Shown: positions 1 through 4,901 of the stretch, in pieces
Layout: each line of letters begins with the position of its first letter
How positions within the stretch are numbered: the first letter of the stretch is position 1
From: Eikenella sp963515595
Lineage (GTDB): Bacteria; Pseudomonadota; Gammaproteobacteria; Burkholderiales; Neisseriaceae
Length of the DNA: 6,487 bases
NCBI GenBank assembly: GCA_963515595.1
Contig: CAUPYH010000091.1
Coordinates: 1-6,487 of the forward strand
Reading direction: 5' to 3'
Translations under genes and position numbers: made by a program
Notes under the pieces: generated by a model
Databases searched by the model: none
Seen by the model: only the letters and a program-made list of their open reading frames with translations
Told to the model about the DNA's origin: nothing

Positions 1-15
1 TTGATTTGAGTTTTG

Positions 16-44
16 GTATTTTTGCCCGACGGGGTGAAAAATAC
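16..44. repeat. Short hairpin in the gene-free left end
   Basis: GTATTTTT (16-23) is mirrored by AAAAATAC (37-44), with an inner CCC/GGG pair around GAC. The T-run precedes the GC core and the A-run follows it, on either strand, which is the reverse of an intrinsic terminator. I can assign no function. Positions 1-67 show no other feature and no supported gene. Confidence 0.3.
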
Positions 45-67
45 AGTTGCTACACCTTGGAAATAAG

Positions 68-101
68 CAGGCTACCTGAAATCTATTTTTCAGGTAGCCT
101 G
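68..101. repeat. DUS inverted pair (possible terminator hairpin)
   Basis: Two perfect uptake sequences, AGGCTACCTGAA at 69-80 and its reverse complement at 89-100, form a 14-bp stem (68-81 with 88-101) around a 6-nt loop. Paired DUS hairpins in Neisseriaceae often lie at gene ends, where they act as terminators as well as uptake signals. No strong T-run follows on the plus strand; on the minus strand the stem is followed by CTTATTT. It could end minus-strand transcription from the lipoprotein gene at 197-478, but that is inference. Confidence 0.7.
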
Positions 102-121
102 TTGATAAGGCAGAGTGCAGA

Positions 122-183
122 TTGGGTTGGTAAACCCAACATTCCACTCTTGTTTGTTGGGTTACGCCTGCGGCTAACCCAAC
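122..183. repeat. REP-like double palindrome with TTGGGTT/AACCCAA cores
   Basis: Two hairpins share one core. The first is TTGGGTT (122-128) with AACCCAA (133-139) around GGTA. The second is GTTGGGTTA (156-164) with TAACCCAAC (175-183), extended by GCC/GGC (166-168 with 172-174) around a TGC loop. The second ends 13 bp before the stop codon of the minus-strand lipoprotein gene. It looks like the dispersed palindromic (REP/BIME-like) sequences of proteobacterial genomes. No T-run follows on the minus strand, so a terminator role is unproven. Confidence 0.55.
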
Positions 184-196
184 CTACTCACTAATA

Positions 197-478
197 TCAT
201 TTATCCAATCCATCGTGCCAAACAGGTGTTCCTAGGCGGCGCATACACCTGTTATAACCAGTTTCTTTATCACAAATTAAGTGATTTTTCCTGCGTAACT
301 CTTGTTGCTCCGGCGATTCGGCAGCATAGTAAGCTGCCCGCTCTTTCTGAGCATCAGTCAATGCAGCTCTTGTTGCATAATGCCCATTCCACCAATCAGA
401 CATACTGCAAGCACTAAGCAGGCCGGATATTAAGATTACCGTTATGGAGCTAATTGAGTAGTTCTTTATGATATTCAT
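197..478 (-). CDS. Small orphan lipoprotein of unknown function
   Basis: A 93-residue protein with a lipoprotein signal peptide: basic start (MNIIKNY), hydrophobic stretch to about residue 20, and lipobox L21-S22-A23-C24. Signal peptidase II should cut before Cys24, leaving a lipidated mature protein of about 70 residues. Ser follows the Cys, which favours the outer membrane. The mature part is polar and probably helical, with further cysteines at 69 and 78 that could form a disulphide. I recognise no family. The ATG at 478 is chosen because it gives a compact signal peptide; an in-frame GTG at 514 would add 12 residues before it. Neither start has a good Shine-Dalgarno. GC is about 43-44%, well below the neighbouring genes, and repeats lie on both sides, so acquired DNA is possible. 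The lipoprotein call is firm; the function is unknown. Confidence 0.75.
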   Translation of the reverse strand: MNIIKNYSISSITVILISGLLSACSMSDWWNGHYATRAALTDAQKERAAYYAAESPEQQELRRKNHLICDKETGYNRCMRRLGTPVWHDGLDK

Positions 479-520
479 TGCGTTAAGCAGGAACAGGATG
501 TGCGCGGCACACACGTGGTT

Positions 521-586
521 TTAACTTCGTTGAAGCTGTGCTTTAGCTTCGCAGAAACTTCGCTTCGCTCCGTTTTCAGGTAGCCT
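521..586. repeat. DUS-ended repeat element, solitary copy
   Basis: Non-coding repeat between the lipoprotein gene and the end of lrgB. It contains TTTAGCTTCGCAGAAAC followed by TTCGCTTCGCTCCG and ends in a perfect reverse DUS at 575-586. Almost the same text occurs twice in tandem at 4289-4352 (AGCTACGC there instead of AGCTTCGC) and, as variants, beside ybaK. A short GAAGCT/AGCTTC hairpin (531-536 with 545-550) lies inside. There is no second DUS to close the element. It sits just after the lrgB stop (minus strand) and in the 5' region of the lipoprotein gene. Confidence 0.65.
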
Positions 587-606
587 TTCCCATTCATATG
601 GCACAT

Positions 607-1302
607 TTAAACGCCCAAGAGCGGCACGATAATCGGGGCGAGGAAGGAGGTGAGGATGCCGTTGAAGATCAGGCCGAGGGTGGCGTAGGCGGCGAAGTGG
701 CCGCTGATCTCCAGGCTGGCGGCAATGCCGATGGCGTGCGAGGCCGTGCCCTGTGCGATGGAGTGCGAGATGGGGTTGCGGATGTGGCTGTGGTGCAGAA
801 TCCAAAAGCCGATAAACTGGCCGGTGAGCCCGGCAATCAGCACGGCGGCCACCGAAACGGCAGGGATGCCGTCCAGCACATGGGTGATTTCCAGCGCAAT
901 CGGCATGGTAACCGATTTGGCGGCGAGCGACTGGCTCACGTCGTGGCTGGCGCCCAGCCAGTGGGCAAACAGCACGCCGCTCACAATGCCCACCACGCTG
1001 CCCACCAGCTGCGAGGCGGCAATCGGCAGCCATTGGCTGCGGATGCGCGGCCACTGCTGATACATGGGGATGGCCAGGCACACGATGGCCGGCTGCAGCC
1101 AAAAGCCGACCATGCGGCCGGTTTGCATGAAATCGTCGTAGCGGATGCCGAAGAATTTCAGGTAGCCGATAACCAAAACTGTGCTCACCATCAGCGGGTT
1201 GGCCAGCGGGCTGCCGCTGCGCAGGCGCAAAAACAGGCTGAAGCGGTAAACGGCGAGCATCACCAGAATCAGCACAACGGGATTGGCAGCGATTTCCCTC
1301 AT
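607..1302 (-). CDS. lrgB: LrgB family membrane protein
   Basis: A 231-residue, multi-helix inner-membrane protein of the LrgB (CidB/YohK) family, the usual length. Family landmarks are NPL at 35-37, KSVTMPIA at 129-136 and GTASHAIG at 185-192, the most conserved stretches. In Staphylococcus, LrgAB modulates murein hydrolase export and autolysis; in other bacteria and plastids relatives act in pyruvate or glycolate transport. Which applies here cannot be read from the sequence. The ATG overlaps the lrgA stop by four bases (ATGA, 1299-1302), and a strong AAGGAGG ribosome-binding site lies inside the end of lrgA, so the two are translationally coupled. Codons for GYLK at about 46-49 contain an 11-of-12 match to the uptake sequence. 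The family is sure; the physiological role is open. Confidence 0.95.
   Translation of the reverse strand: MREIAANPVVLILVMLAVYRFSLFLRLRSGSPLANPLMVSTVLVIGYLKFFGIRYDDFMQTGRMVGFWLQPAIVCLAIPMYQQWPRIRSQWLPIAASQLVGSVVGIVSGVLFAHWLGASHDVSQSLAAKSVTMPIALEITHVLDGIPAVSVAAVLIAGLTGQFIGFWILHHSHIRNPISHSIAQGTASHAIGIAASLEISGHFAAYATLGLIFNGILTSFLAPIIVPLLGV
1157..1168 (-). other. Near-perfect DUS inside lrgB
   Basis: Reads CGGCTACCTGAA on the minus strand, 11 of 12 bases of the uptake sequence, in frame as part of GYLK codons (GGC TAC CTG AA). It is the only near-perfect copy I found inside a gene. It may act as a weaker uptake signal or be chance, since GYLK naturally encodes the core. Confidence 0.5.
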
Positions 1303-1640
1303 TTGCCGCGCCTCCTTAAGATTTCGTGCGTTTTCGCGCTGGAGAGCAGCACCAGCACGCTGCTGGCCACGGTGGCGGCGGCAATCGACCAGAAATCGTG
1401 CGCCACGATGGAAAAATAATCCATCAGCGCCACACAGGCGGGAATCATCAGCAGCATCATGTGCTGCATGAGGAATTCGGTCATCGGTTTAAACCAGGCC
1501 TCCTTCACCCAACCGGCTTTGAGCAGGCCGAACAAAATCAGCAGCCCCGCGATGCTGGCGGGCAGTTTGAGGTGGGTGAGGTGCAAAAACACTTCGCCTG
1601 CGGCCAGGCAGGCGAAAACGATAATGAGTGCGCGTAACAT
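1299..1640 (-). CDS. lrgA: CidA/LrgA family holin-like membrane protein
   Basis: A 113-residue hydrophobic protein with about four predicted membrane segments (near 1-20, 26-42, 56-76, 84-101) and a basic tail (RRRGK). LPASIAGLLILF at 26-37 is the family signature, and the stretch at 56-76 (FLMQHMMLL then MIPACVALMDYF) matches the second conserved block. CidA/LrgA proteins are small holin-like partners of LrgB; the pair probably forms one membrane complex. First gene of the operon, with its own extended -10 promoter about 35 bp upstream. The ATG at 1640 has only a weak Shine-Dalgarno, whereas lrgB has a strong one, so LrgB may be made at least as efficiently. Symbol by family; yohJ is the E. 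coli counterpart name. Confidence 0.93.
   Translation of the reverse strand: MLRALIIVFACLAAGEVFLHLTHLKLPASIAGLLILFGLLKAGWVKEAWFKPMTEFLMQHMMLLMIPACVALMDYFSIVAHDFWSIAAATVASSVLVLLSSAKTHEILRRRGK
1311..1317 (-). promoter_or_regulatory. Strong ribosome-binding site of lrgB
   Basis: AAGGAGG on the minus strand, 8 bases before the lrgB ATG and within the last codons of lrgA. It fixes the lrgB start at 1302 and supports translational coupling. Confidence 0.85.
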
Positions 1641-1674
1641 GGTTACTGGCCTAAGCTAATGTTGGAAAGGGCGA

Positions 1675-1683
1675 ATTATAGCA
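1675..1683 (-). promoter_or_regulatory. Extended -10 promoter of the lrgAB operon
   Basis: The minus strand reads TGCTATAAT: a perfect TATAAT preceded by the TGn extension. Transcription would start near 1668, giving a leader of about 28 nt before the lrgA ATG. No good -35 is seen at 16-18 bp, which extended -10 promoters tolerate. A 5-bp inverted repeat, GCACC/GGTGC at 1681-1695, overlaps the TGn and spacer and could be an operator. Confidence 0.65.
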
Positions 1684-1700
1684 CCGGACGGGTGCTCAGA

Positions 1701-1745
1701 AGAGATGAAGGCTACCTGAAACCTTTTCAGGTAGCCTTCATCTCT
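1701..1745 (-). terminator. Perfect 21-bp DUS hairpin after metF
   Basis: Left arm 1701-1721 and right arm 1725-1745 are exact reverse complements around a 3-nt loop (CCT). Each arm holds a perfect uptake sequence (1709-1720 and 1726-1737). It starts 18 bp after the metF stop and lies just upstream of the lrgAB promoter, so it is well placed to end metF transcription and insulate lrgAB. The T-run on the minus strand is poor (TCTCTTCTG), so termination may be partial or factor-aided. Confidence 0.7.
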
Positions 1746-1762
1746 ATTTGGAAAAGGGCGGA

Positions 1763-2596
1763 TTAGTAGCCCAAACGTTGGCAGATGGTGGAAGACAATC
1801 CGGCCTGGTTGAGGGTGTAGAAATGCAGGCCGGGGGCGCCGTGGCGCAGGAGGCGACCGCACATTTCGGTTACCACGTCCAGCCCCAAGGCTTTGATGGA
1901 GGCGGTGTCGTCGGCATAGGATTGCAGCTTCAGCCGCAGCCAGCGCGGAATTTCGGCGCCGCACATATCGGCGAAGCGGGCGAGTTTGGAGAAGTTGGCA
2001 ATCGGCATGATGCCGGGCACGATGGGGATTTCCACGCCGCGCCCGCGCACATCGTCGAGGAAGCGGAAGTAGGCGTCGGCATTGAAGAAAAACTGAGTGA
2101 TGGCGGAATCGGCACCGGCTTTCACTTTGCGCACGAAGCTTTGGATGTCGTCTTCGGCGCTGCGCGATTGCGGGTGGTATTCGGGGTAGGCAGCCACTTC
2201 GATGTGGAACCAGTCGCCGAATCGGTGGCGGATGAGCTCCACCAGTTCGTTGGCGTGGTGCAGGCCGGTGGTGCCTAAGCCCATGCCGGAGGGGATGTCG
2301 CCGCGCAGGGCAACCACGTGGCGGATGCCCAAATCTTTGTATTCCTGCAAGAGGTCGGTGAGCTCGCCGGCATCCAAGCCCACGCAGGGGATGTGCGGAG
2401 CGGCGGCCATGCCTTCGGCAAGGATGTCGCGGATGGTTTGCATGGTGCCTTCGCGGGTGGTGCCGCCGGCGCCGGAGGTGCAGGAGAAAAACTCGGGCTG
2501 GTATTGGGAAAGTTGCTTACGGGTGATTTTCTGTTTTTCGCGGCCTTCCGGCGTGCGGGTGGGGAAAAATTCGAAGCTGAGGGTATTGTGTAGCAT
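1763..2596 (-). CDS. metF: 5,10-methylenetetrahydrofolate reductase
   Basis: Reduces 5,10-methylene-THF to 5-methyl-THF with FAD and NADH, supplying the methyl group for homocysteine to methionine; cytoplasmic TIM-barrel flavoprotein. The 277-residue product has the family landmarks in order: SFEFFP at 7-12 with catalytic Glu9 (E. coli Glu28), APH at 66-68, ALRGD at 96-100 with Asp100 (E. coli Asp120) near the flavin, AAYPE at 135-139, ITQFFF at 166-171, PGIMPIANF at 194-202 and HFYTLN at 258-263. It is slightly shorter than E. coli MetF (296) because the N-terminus is short. The ATG at 2596 is preferred over an in-frame TTG at 2617; neither has a clear Shine-Dalgarno. Monocistronic between ilvC and lrgA, with a MetR-like site about 95-110 bp upstream. 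No methionine synthase gene is in the window. Confidence 0.97.
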   Translation of the reverse strand: MLHNTLSFEFFPTRTPEGREKQKITRKQLSQYQPEFFSCTSGAGGTTREGTMQTIRDILAEGMAAAPHIPCVGLDAGELTDLLQEYKDLGIRHVVALRGDIPSGMGLGTTGLHHANELVELIRHRFGDWFHIEVAAYPEYHPQSRSAEDDIQSFVRKVKAGADSAITQFFFNADAYFRFLDDVRGRGVEIPIVPGIMPIANFSKLARFADMCGAEIPRWLRLKLQSYADDTASIKALGLDVVTEMCGRLLRHGAPGLHFYTLNQAGLSSTICQRLGY

Positions 2597-2689
2597 GATG
2601 GTGGAAACTAAATGCAAAAGAAAGGCGATACGGTAGCTGGCAGCGGGGGTTTAGGCAAGGGCGGCGGGCTGAAAAATTAGCGCTAGCAG

Positions 2690-2704
2690 ATGAATAGGAT
2701 TCAT
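2690..2704 (-). promoter_or_regulatory. Candidate MetR box upstream of metF
   Basis: ATGAAT-AGG-ATTCAT is a perfect palindrome and contains TGAA-N5-TTCA (2691-2703), the consensus for MetR, the LysR-type activator of methionine genes in enterobacteria. Its place about 95 bp upstream of metF fits. A -10 candidate (GCTAAT, 2676-2681, minus) lies 8 bp downstream and another (GATAAT, 2731-2736, minus) lies upstream, so the promoter is unresolved. A short palindrome can arise by chance. Confidence 0.4.
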
Positions 2705-2714
2705 GTTGAGGAGG

Positions 2715-2764
2715 AGGCTAGCTGAAACCAATTATCTAAAACGGGGCAGCTTTTCAGGTAGCCT
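2715..2764. repeat. DUS pair with one decayed arm, upstream of metF
   Basis: AGGCTAGCTGAA (2715-2726, one mismatch to the DUS) faces a perfect reverse DUS at 2753-2764, with a 26-nt AT-rich interior that includes GATAAT on the minus strand (2731-2736). It has the same bounded design as the other elements but a short, unrelated interior. It lies between ilvC and metF and may form an imperfect hairpin. Confidence 0.6.
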
Positions 2765-2893
2765 GTATTGCATTTAAGTTATGCAGAACAATTCGCTAGC
2801 GATGGATCGGTTAGCCATTCTTCTGCCGATGCAGCCAAAATGGTTCACGGCATAAGTACTGTGTTGAGTTGAGCAACATGGAAGCAGATAAGA
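2765..2893. other. Intergenic spacer without recognised features
   Basis: Part of the 404-base gap between metF and ilvC. I see no supported gene, RNA or repeat here. A 24-codon reading frame at 2781-2855 has no ribosome-binding site and no family likeness. Confidence 0.5.
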
Positions 2894-2974
2894 AGGCTAC
2901 CTGAAAATTTAGCTTCGCCGAAACCCCGCTATGCGGCGTTTGAGAGGCGTTGAAGCTTCGTTTTCAGGTAGCCT
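2894..2974. repeat. 81-bp DUS-bounded repeat element downstream of ilvC
   Basis: Begins with a perfect DUS (2894-2905) and ends with its reverse complement (2963-2974). The interior begins TTTAGCTTCGCCGAAAC, the family motif with small changes, and ends GAAGCTTCG before the terminal DUS. The ends are 14-bp inverted repeats (AGGCTACCTGAAAA with TTTTCAGGTAGCCT). It begins 26 bp after the ilvC stop (minus strand), so the outer stem may serve as the ilvC terminator. Confidence 0.7.
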
Positions 2975-3000
2975 GTTTTTAGGCAATTGCTTGCCGATGA

Positions 3001-4014
3001 TTAGTTTTTGCTTTGATCCACTAATTTGTTTTTGGCAATCCAAGGCATCATAGAACGTAATTGCGCGCCCACTTTTTCAATTTGGTGGTCGGCGGTCAAG
3101 CGGCGGCGGGCAGTCATGCTGGCGTAGTTGGTGGCGCCTTCCTGGATGAACATTTTGGCGTATTCGCCGCTTTGGATGCGATACAGGGCTTTTTTCATCG
3201 CCTCTTTGGTGGCAGGCGTGATGACTTCGGGGCCGGTAACGTATTCGCCGTATTCCGCGTTGTTGGAAATGGAGTAGTTCATGTTGGCGATGCCGCCTTC
3301 GTAAATCAGGTCAACGATGAGCTTCATTTCGTGCAGGCATTCGAAGTAGGCCATTTCGGGCGCGTAGCCTGCTTCGGTCAGGGTTTCGAAGCCGGTTTTG
3401 ATCAGTTCGACCACACCGCCGCACAATACGGCTTGTTCGCCGAAGAGGTCGGTTTCGGTTTCTTCGCGGAAGTTGGTTTCAATCACGCCGCCTTTGGTGC
3501 CGCCGTTGGCTGCGGCGTAGGAGAGGGCGATGTCGCGGGCTTTGCCGCTTTTGTCTTGATATACGGCAATCAGCGAGGGCACGCCGCCGCCTTTGAGGAA
3601 TTCGCTGCGCACGGTGTGGCCGGGGCCTTTGGGGGCAATCATCACCACATCCAAGTCGGCGCGCGGCACGATTTGGTTGTAGTGCACGTTGAAGCCGTGG
3701 GCAAAGGCCAATACGGCGCCCTGCTTGAGGTTGGGCTCGATTTCGGCGCGGTATACGGCCGGTTGGTTTTCATCCGGCAGCAGAATCATCACCAAATCGG
3801 CGGCTTTGGTGGCATCGGCCACGCTGCGCACGTCGAAACCGGCAGCTTGGGCTTTGTTCCAGGAGCCGCCTTGGCGCAGGCCGACAATCACGTTTACGCC
3901 GGAATCTTTCAGGTTGGCGGCGTGGGCATGGCCTTGCGAGCCGTAGCCGATGATGGCCACGGTTTTGCCTTTGATCAGGGAGAGGTCGGCGTCTTTATCA
4001 TAGTAAACTTGCAT
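3001..4014 (-). CDS. ilvC: Ketol-acid reductoisomerase (NADP+), class I
   Basis: Converts 2-acetolactate to 2,3-dihydroxyisovalerate, and the acetohydroxybutyrate analogue, by Mg-dependent alkyl migration and NADPH reduction: the second shared step of valine, leucine and isoleucine synthesis. At 337 residues it is the short class I form. The Rossmann motif GYGSQGHAHAANLKDSG is at 23-39, and R47 and S51 in the following loop suit NADPH. Active-site residues are present: His106 (AHGFN), Lys129 (APKGPG), Mg ligands Asp189 and Glu193 (ETDLFGEQ), Glu225 and Glu229 (ECLHE), and Ser250 (YSIS). The knotted C-terminal domain is complete. The ATG has an AAAGGA Shine-Dalgarno at a good distance. It stands alone here: ilvB/ilvN-type genes are not next to it, and the upstream neighbour is divergent. 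A C-rich leader of about 136 nt may carry regulation. Confidence 0.98.
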   Translation of the reverse strand: MQVYYDKDADLSLIKGKTVAIIGYGSQGHAHAANLKDSGVNVIVGLRQGGSWNKAQAAGFDVRSVADATKAADLVMILLPDENQPAVYRAEIEPNLKQGAVLAFAHGFNVHYNQIVPRADLDVVMIAPKGPGHTVRSEFLKGGGVPSLIAVYQDKSGKARDIALSYAAANGGTKGGVIETNFREETETDLFGEQAVLCGGVVELIKTGFETLTEAGYAPEMAYFECLHEMKLIVDLIYEGGIANMNYSISNNAEYGEYVTGPEVITPATKEAMKKALYRIQSGEYAKMFIQEGATNYASMTARRRLTADHQIEKVGAQLRSMMPWIAKNKLVDQSKN

Positions 4015-4019
4015 GTGGA

Positions 4020-4025
4020 TTCCTT
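4020..4025 (-). promoter_or_regulatory. Ribosome-binding site of ilvC
   Basis: AAAGGA on the minus strand, 5 bases before the ATG at 4014, preceded by more A residues. It supports this start. Confidence 0.7.
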
Positions 4026-4040
4026 TTTTTGGATTCGGTT

Positions 4041-4140
4041 AAACGGGGCGGACGGCGCGGCCGGTATGCGGTGCGGCGGGCTGGCGGGCTTGTGGCCGTT
4101 GCCGGTGGGCGGGCATAGCGGGAATAGGGTGGGAGGCGCT
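4041..4140 (-). promoter_or_regulatory. C-rich, G-poor leader of ilvC (candidate rut region)
   Basis: Over these 100 bases the ilvC-sense strand is, by my count, 53 C, 22 G, 14 A and 11 T. Such strong C-over-G bias in an untranslated leader is the hallmark of Rho-loading (rut) regions. I see no run of Ile, Val or Leu codons that would mark a classical attenuator peptide. Function is inferred from composition only. Confidence 0.35.
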
Positions 4141-4156
4141 GTCGTATCGGGTGGCA

Positions 4157-4185
4157 ATACTACCCGAATTTTGACAATTTGGCAG
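4157..4185 (-). promoter_or_regulatory. Possible ilvC promoter
   Basis: On the minus strand CTGCCA (4180-4185) and TAGTAT (4157-4162) are separated by 17 bp, each matching four of six consensus bases. Transcription would begin near 4150, about 136 nt before the ATG. The area 4170-4270 is AT-rich and other starts are possible. Confidence 0.35.
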
Positions 4186-4242
4186 CTTTTTTAGACAAGA
4201 AATTTAAAATTGGCTGTTTTACGGGCGAGATAGGATTAATTT

Positions 4243-4272
4243 TGGACATATTGTCTTATTTAAGGCTATAAA
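4243..4272 (+). promoter_or_regulatory. Possible rightward promoter before the tandem repeats
   Basis: TGGACA (4243-4248) and TATAAA (4267-4272) with an 18-bp spacer, each five of six. Transcripts would carry the 32-bp tandem repeats as a leader for the gene at 4407. The spacer region also holds GACA-TAT-TGTC (4245-4255), a small inverted repeat. Confidence 0.45.
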
Positions 4273-4366
4273 ACTCCGCTTCGCTCCGTTTTAGCTACGC
4301 AGAAACTTCGCTTCGCTCCGTTTTAGCTACGCAGAAACTTCGCTTCGCTCCGTTTTCAGGTAGCCT
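4271..4366 (+). repeat. 32-bp tandem repeat ending in a DUS
   Basis: Two exact 32-bp copies (4289-4320 and 4321-4352), each TTTTAGCTACGC then AGAAACTTCG then CTTCGCTCCG. They are preceded by an 18-base partial copy with one change (4271-4288) and followed by TTTTCAGGTAGCCT, whose last 12 bases are a perfect DUS (4355-4366). The unit is the same motif as in the solitary repeat at 521-586. Exact tandem copies suggest recent slippage or recombination. There is no spacer between units, so this is not a CRISPR array. Confidence 0.85.
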
Positions 4367-4372
4367 TATAAT
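4367..4372 (+). promoter_or_regulatory. TATAAT directly abutting a DUS
   Basis: A perfect -10 hexamer begins one base after the DUS at 4355-4366. At 17 bp the -35 would be TTCGCT inside the repeat, a weak match. Transcription would start near 4379, shortly before the ATG at 4407, which favours that ATG over the one at 4371. Confidence 0.45.
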
Positions 4373-4406
4373 GCTGCCTGCGCCAATTTTTCAAAGAACC
4401 CACACC

Positions 4407-4694
4407 ATGACCCATCAAGACCTCGGCCTGATTTTCCTGCCCGCCGGCGTGCTGTGCATCTGCTTTGCCGGATTCTGGCAGCTGTATGTGATGATTACCG
4501 AAAGCTACACCCTCAACCGCTTTAAAGACAAACAGCTGGTGTGGGTGGTGTCGCTGCTGTTTTTCAGCTTCAGCCTCGCCGTGTATTGGCTGTGCCCGAA
4601 CGCGCGCAAAAAAGGCATCGTGTTTGCGCTGTTTGCCGTGGGCGGGGTGGTGATGTATGTGCTGGCGCGGCGCTGGCTGCCGTTTGCCAAATAA
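4407..4694 (+). CDS. Small three-helix membrane protein, function unknown
   Basis: A 95-residue hydrophobic protein with three predicted membrane segments at about 6-30, 44-62 and 69-88, short charged loops (RFKDKQ at 38-43, ARKKG at 66-70) and a basic end (ARRWLPFAK). By the positive-inside rule both loop clusters compete, so topology is unclear. I recognise no named family. No signal peptidase site is evident. The start is uncertain: an in-frame ATG at 4371 would add 12 residues (MLPAPIFQRTHT), but it overlaps a TATAAT and its extension looks like untranslated leader; the AGG of the DUS lies 9 bases before it. Codon use and composition match the nearby housekeeping genes, so it is probably a real resident gene. 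Transcribed away from ilvC and followed by a DUS hairpin. Confidence 0.8.
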   Translation: MTHQDLGLIFLPAGVLCICFAGFWQLYVMITESYTLNRFKDKQLVWVVSLLFFSFSLAVYWLCPNARKKGIVFALFAVGGVVMYVLARRWLPFAK

Positions 4695-4695
4695 T

Positions 4696-4735
4696 TTTCA
4701 GGTAGCCTCACGGTAAAACGGCAGGCTACCTGAAA
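4696..4735 (+). terminator. DUS hairpin after the small membrane protein gene
   Basis: A 13-bp stem (4696-4708 with 4723-4735) around a 14-nt loop, beginning two bases after the stop codon at 4694. Both arms hold perfect uptake sequences (4697-4708, 4723-4734). It differs from the other pairs in order: the reverse DUS comes first. There is little T-run after it (CCGTTTG), so termination efficiency is uncertain. Confidence 0.65.
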
Positions 4736-4898
4736 CCGTTTGATGCATCATCTGCCCCTTTCCCGTTTAACTTTGTTGCAGCTTCGTGTTAGCTGCGCCG
4801 CAACCGCGCTTCGCTGGTTTTCACTGCATTGAAGCTTACATTTTAGCTTCGCAGAAACTTAGCCTTGGCTACGCCAAGACATCGTTTTCAGGTAGCCT
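4723..4898. repeat. DUS-bounded repeat element upstream of ybaK, with left arm of the 62-bp inverted repeat
   Basis: A DUS at 4723-4734 (shared with the preceding hairpin) opens the block and a reverse DUS at 4887-4898 closes it. The right part, 4839-4900, is an exact reverse complement of 5407-5468 beyond ybaK, 62 bp without mismatch; weaker similarity continues leftward to about 4781. It contains the family motif TTTTAGCTTCGCAGAAAC, then a small hairpin, CTTGGC-TAC-GCCAAG (4864-4878), then the terminal DUS. It fills the gap between two genes and ends one base before the ybaK ATG. Confidence 0.85.
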
Positions 4899-4901
4899 TT
4901 C

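Noticed and set aside
16..44. Intrinsic terminator at the left end
   Set aside because: The T-run lies before the GC stem and the A-run after it on both strands, the reverse of the required order.
598..1419. 273-codon plus-strand frame opposite lrgB
   Set aside because: Translation is repetitive A, G, H, Q and D-rich antisense product; lrgB and lrgA have clear family motifs.
1748..2278. 176-codon plus-strand frame opposite metF
   Set aside because: Shadow of metF with no family likeness.
2781..2855. 24-codon plus-strand frame in the metF-ilvC gap
   Set aside because: No ribosome-binding site, no promoter and no recognisable sequence.
3975..4157. Leader-peptide reading frame before ilvC
   Set aside because: Starts with TTG, lacks runs of Ile, Val or Leu codons and extends past the ilvC start out of frame; more likely untranslated leader.
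4171..4176. Perfect TTGACA as a -35 for a rightward promoter
   Set aside because: No acceptable -10 at 16-18 bp; the TGGACA/TATAAA pair further right is better.
3061..4194. 377-codon plus-strand frame opposite ilvC
   Set aside because: Antisense shadow of ilvC, low-complexity G, A, V, F and H-rich translation; ilvC on the other strand is unmistakable.
4289..4352. CRISPR array
   Set aside because: The 32-bp units are directly adjacent with no spacers, and no cas gene is present.
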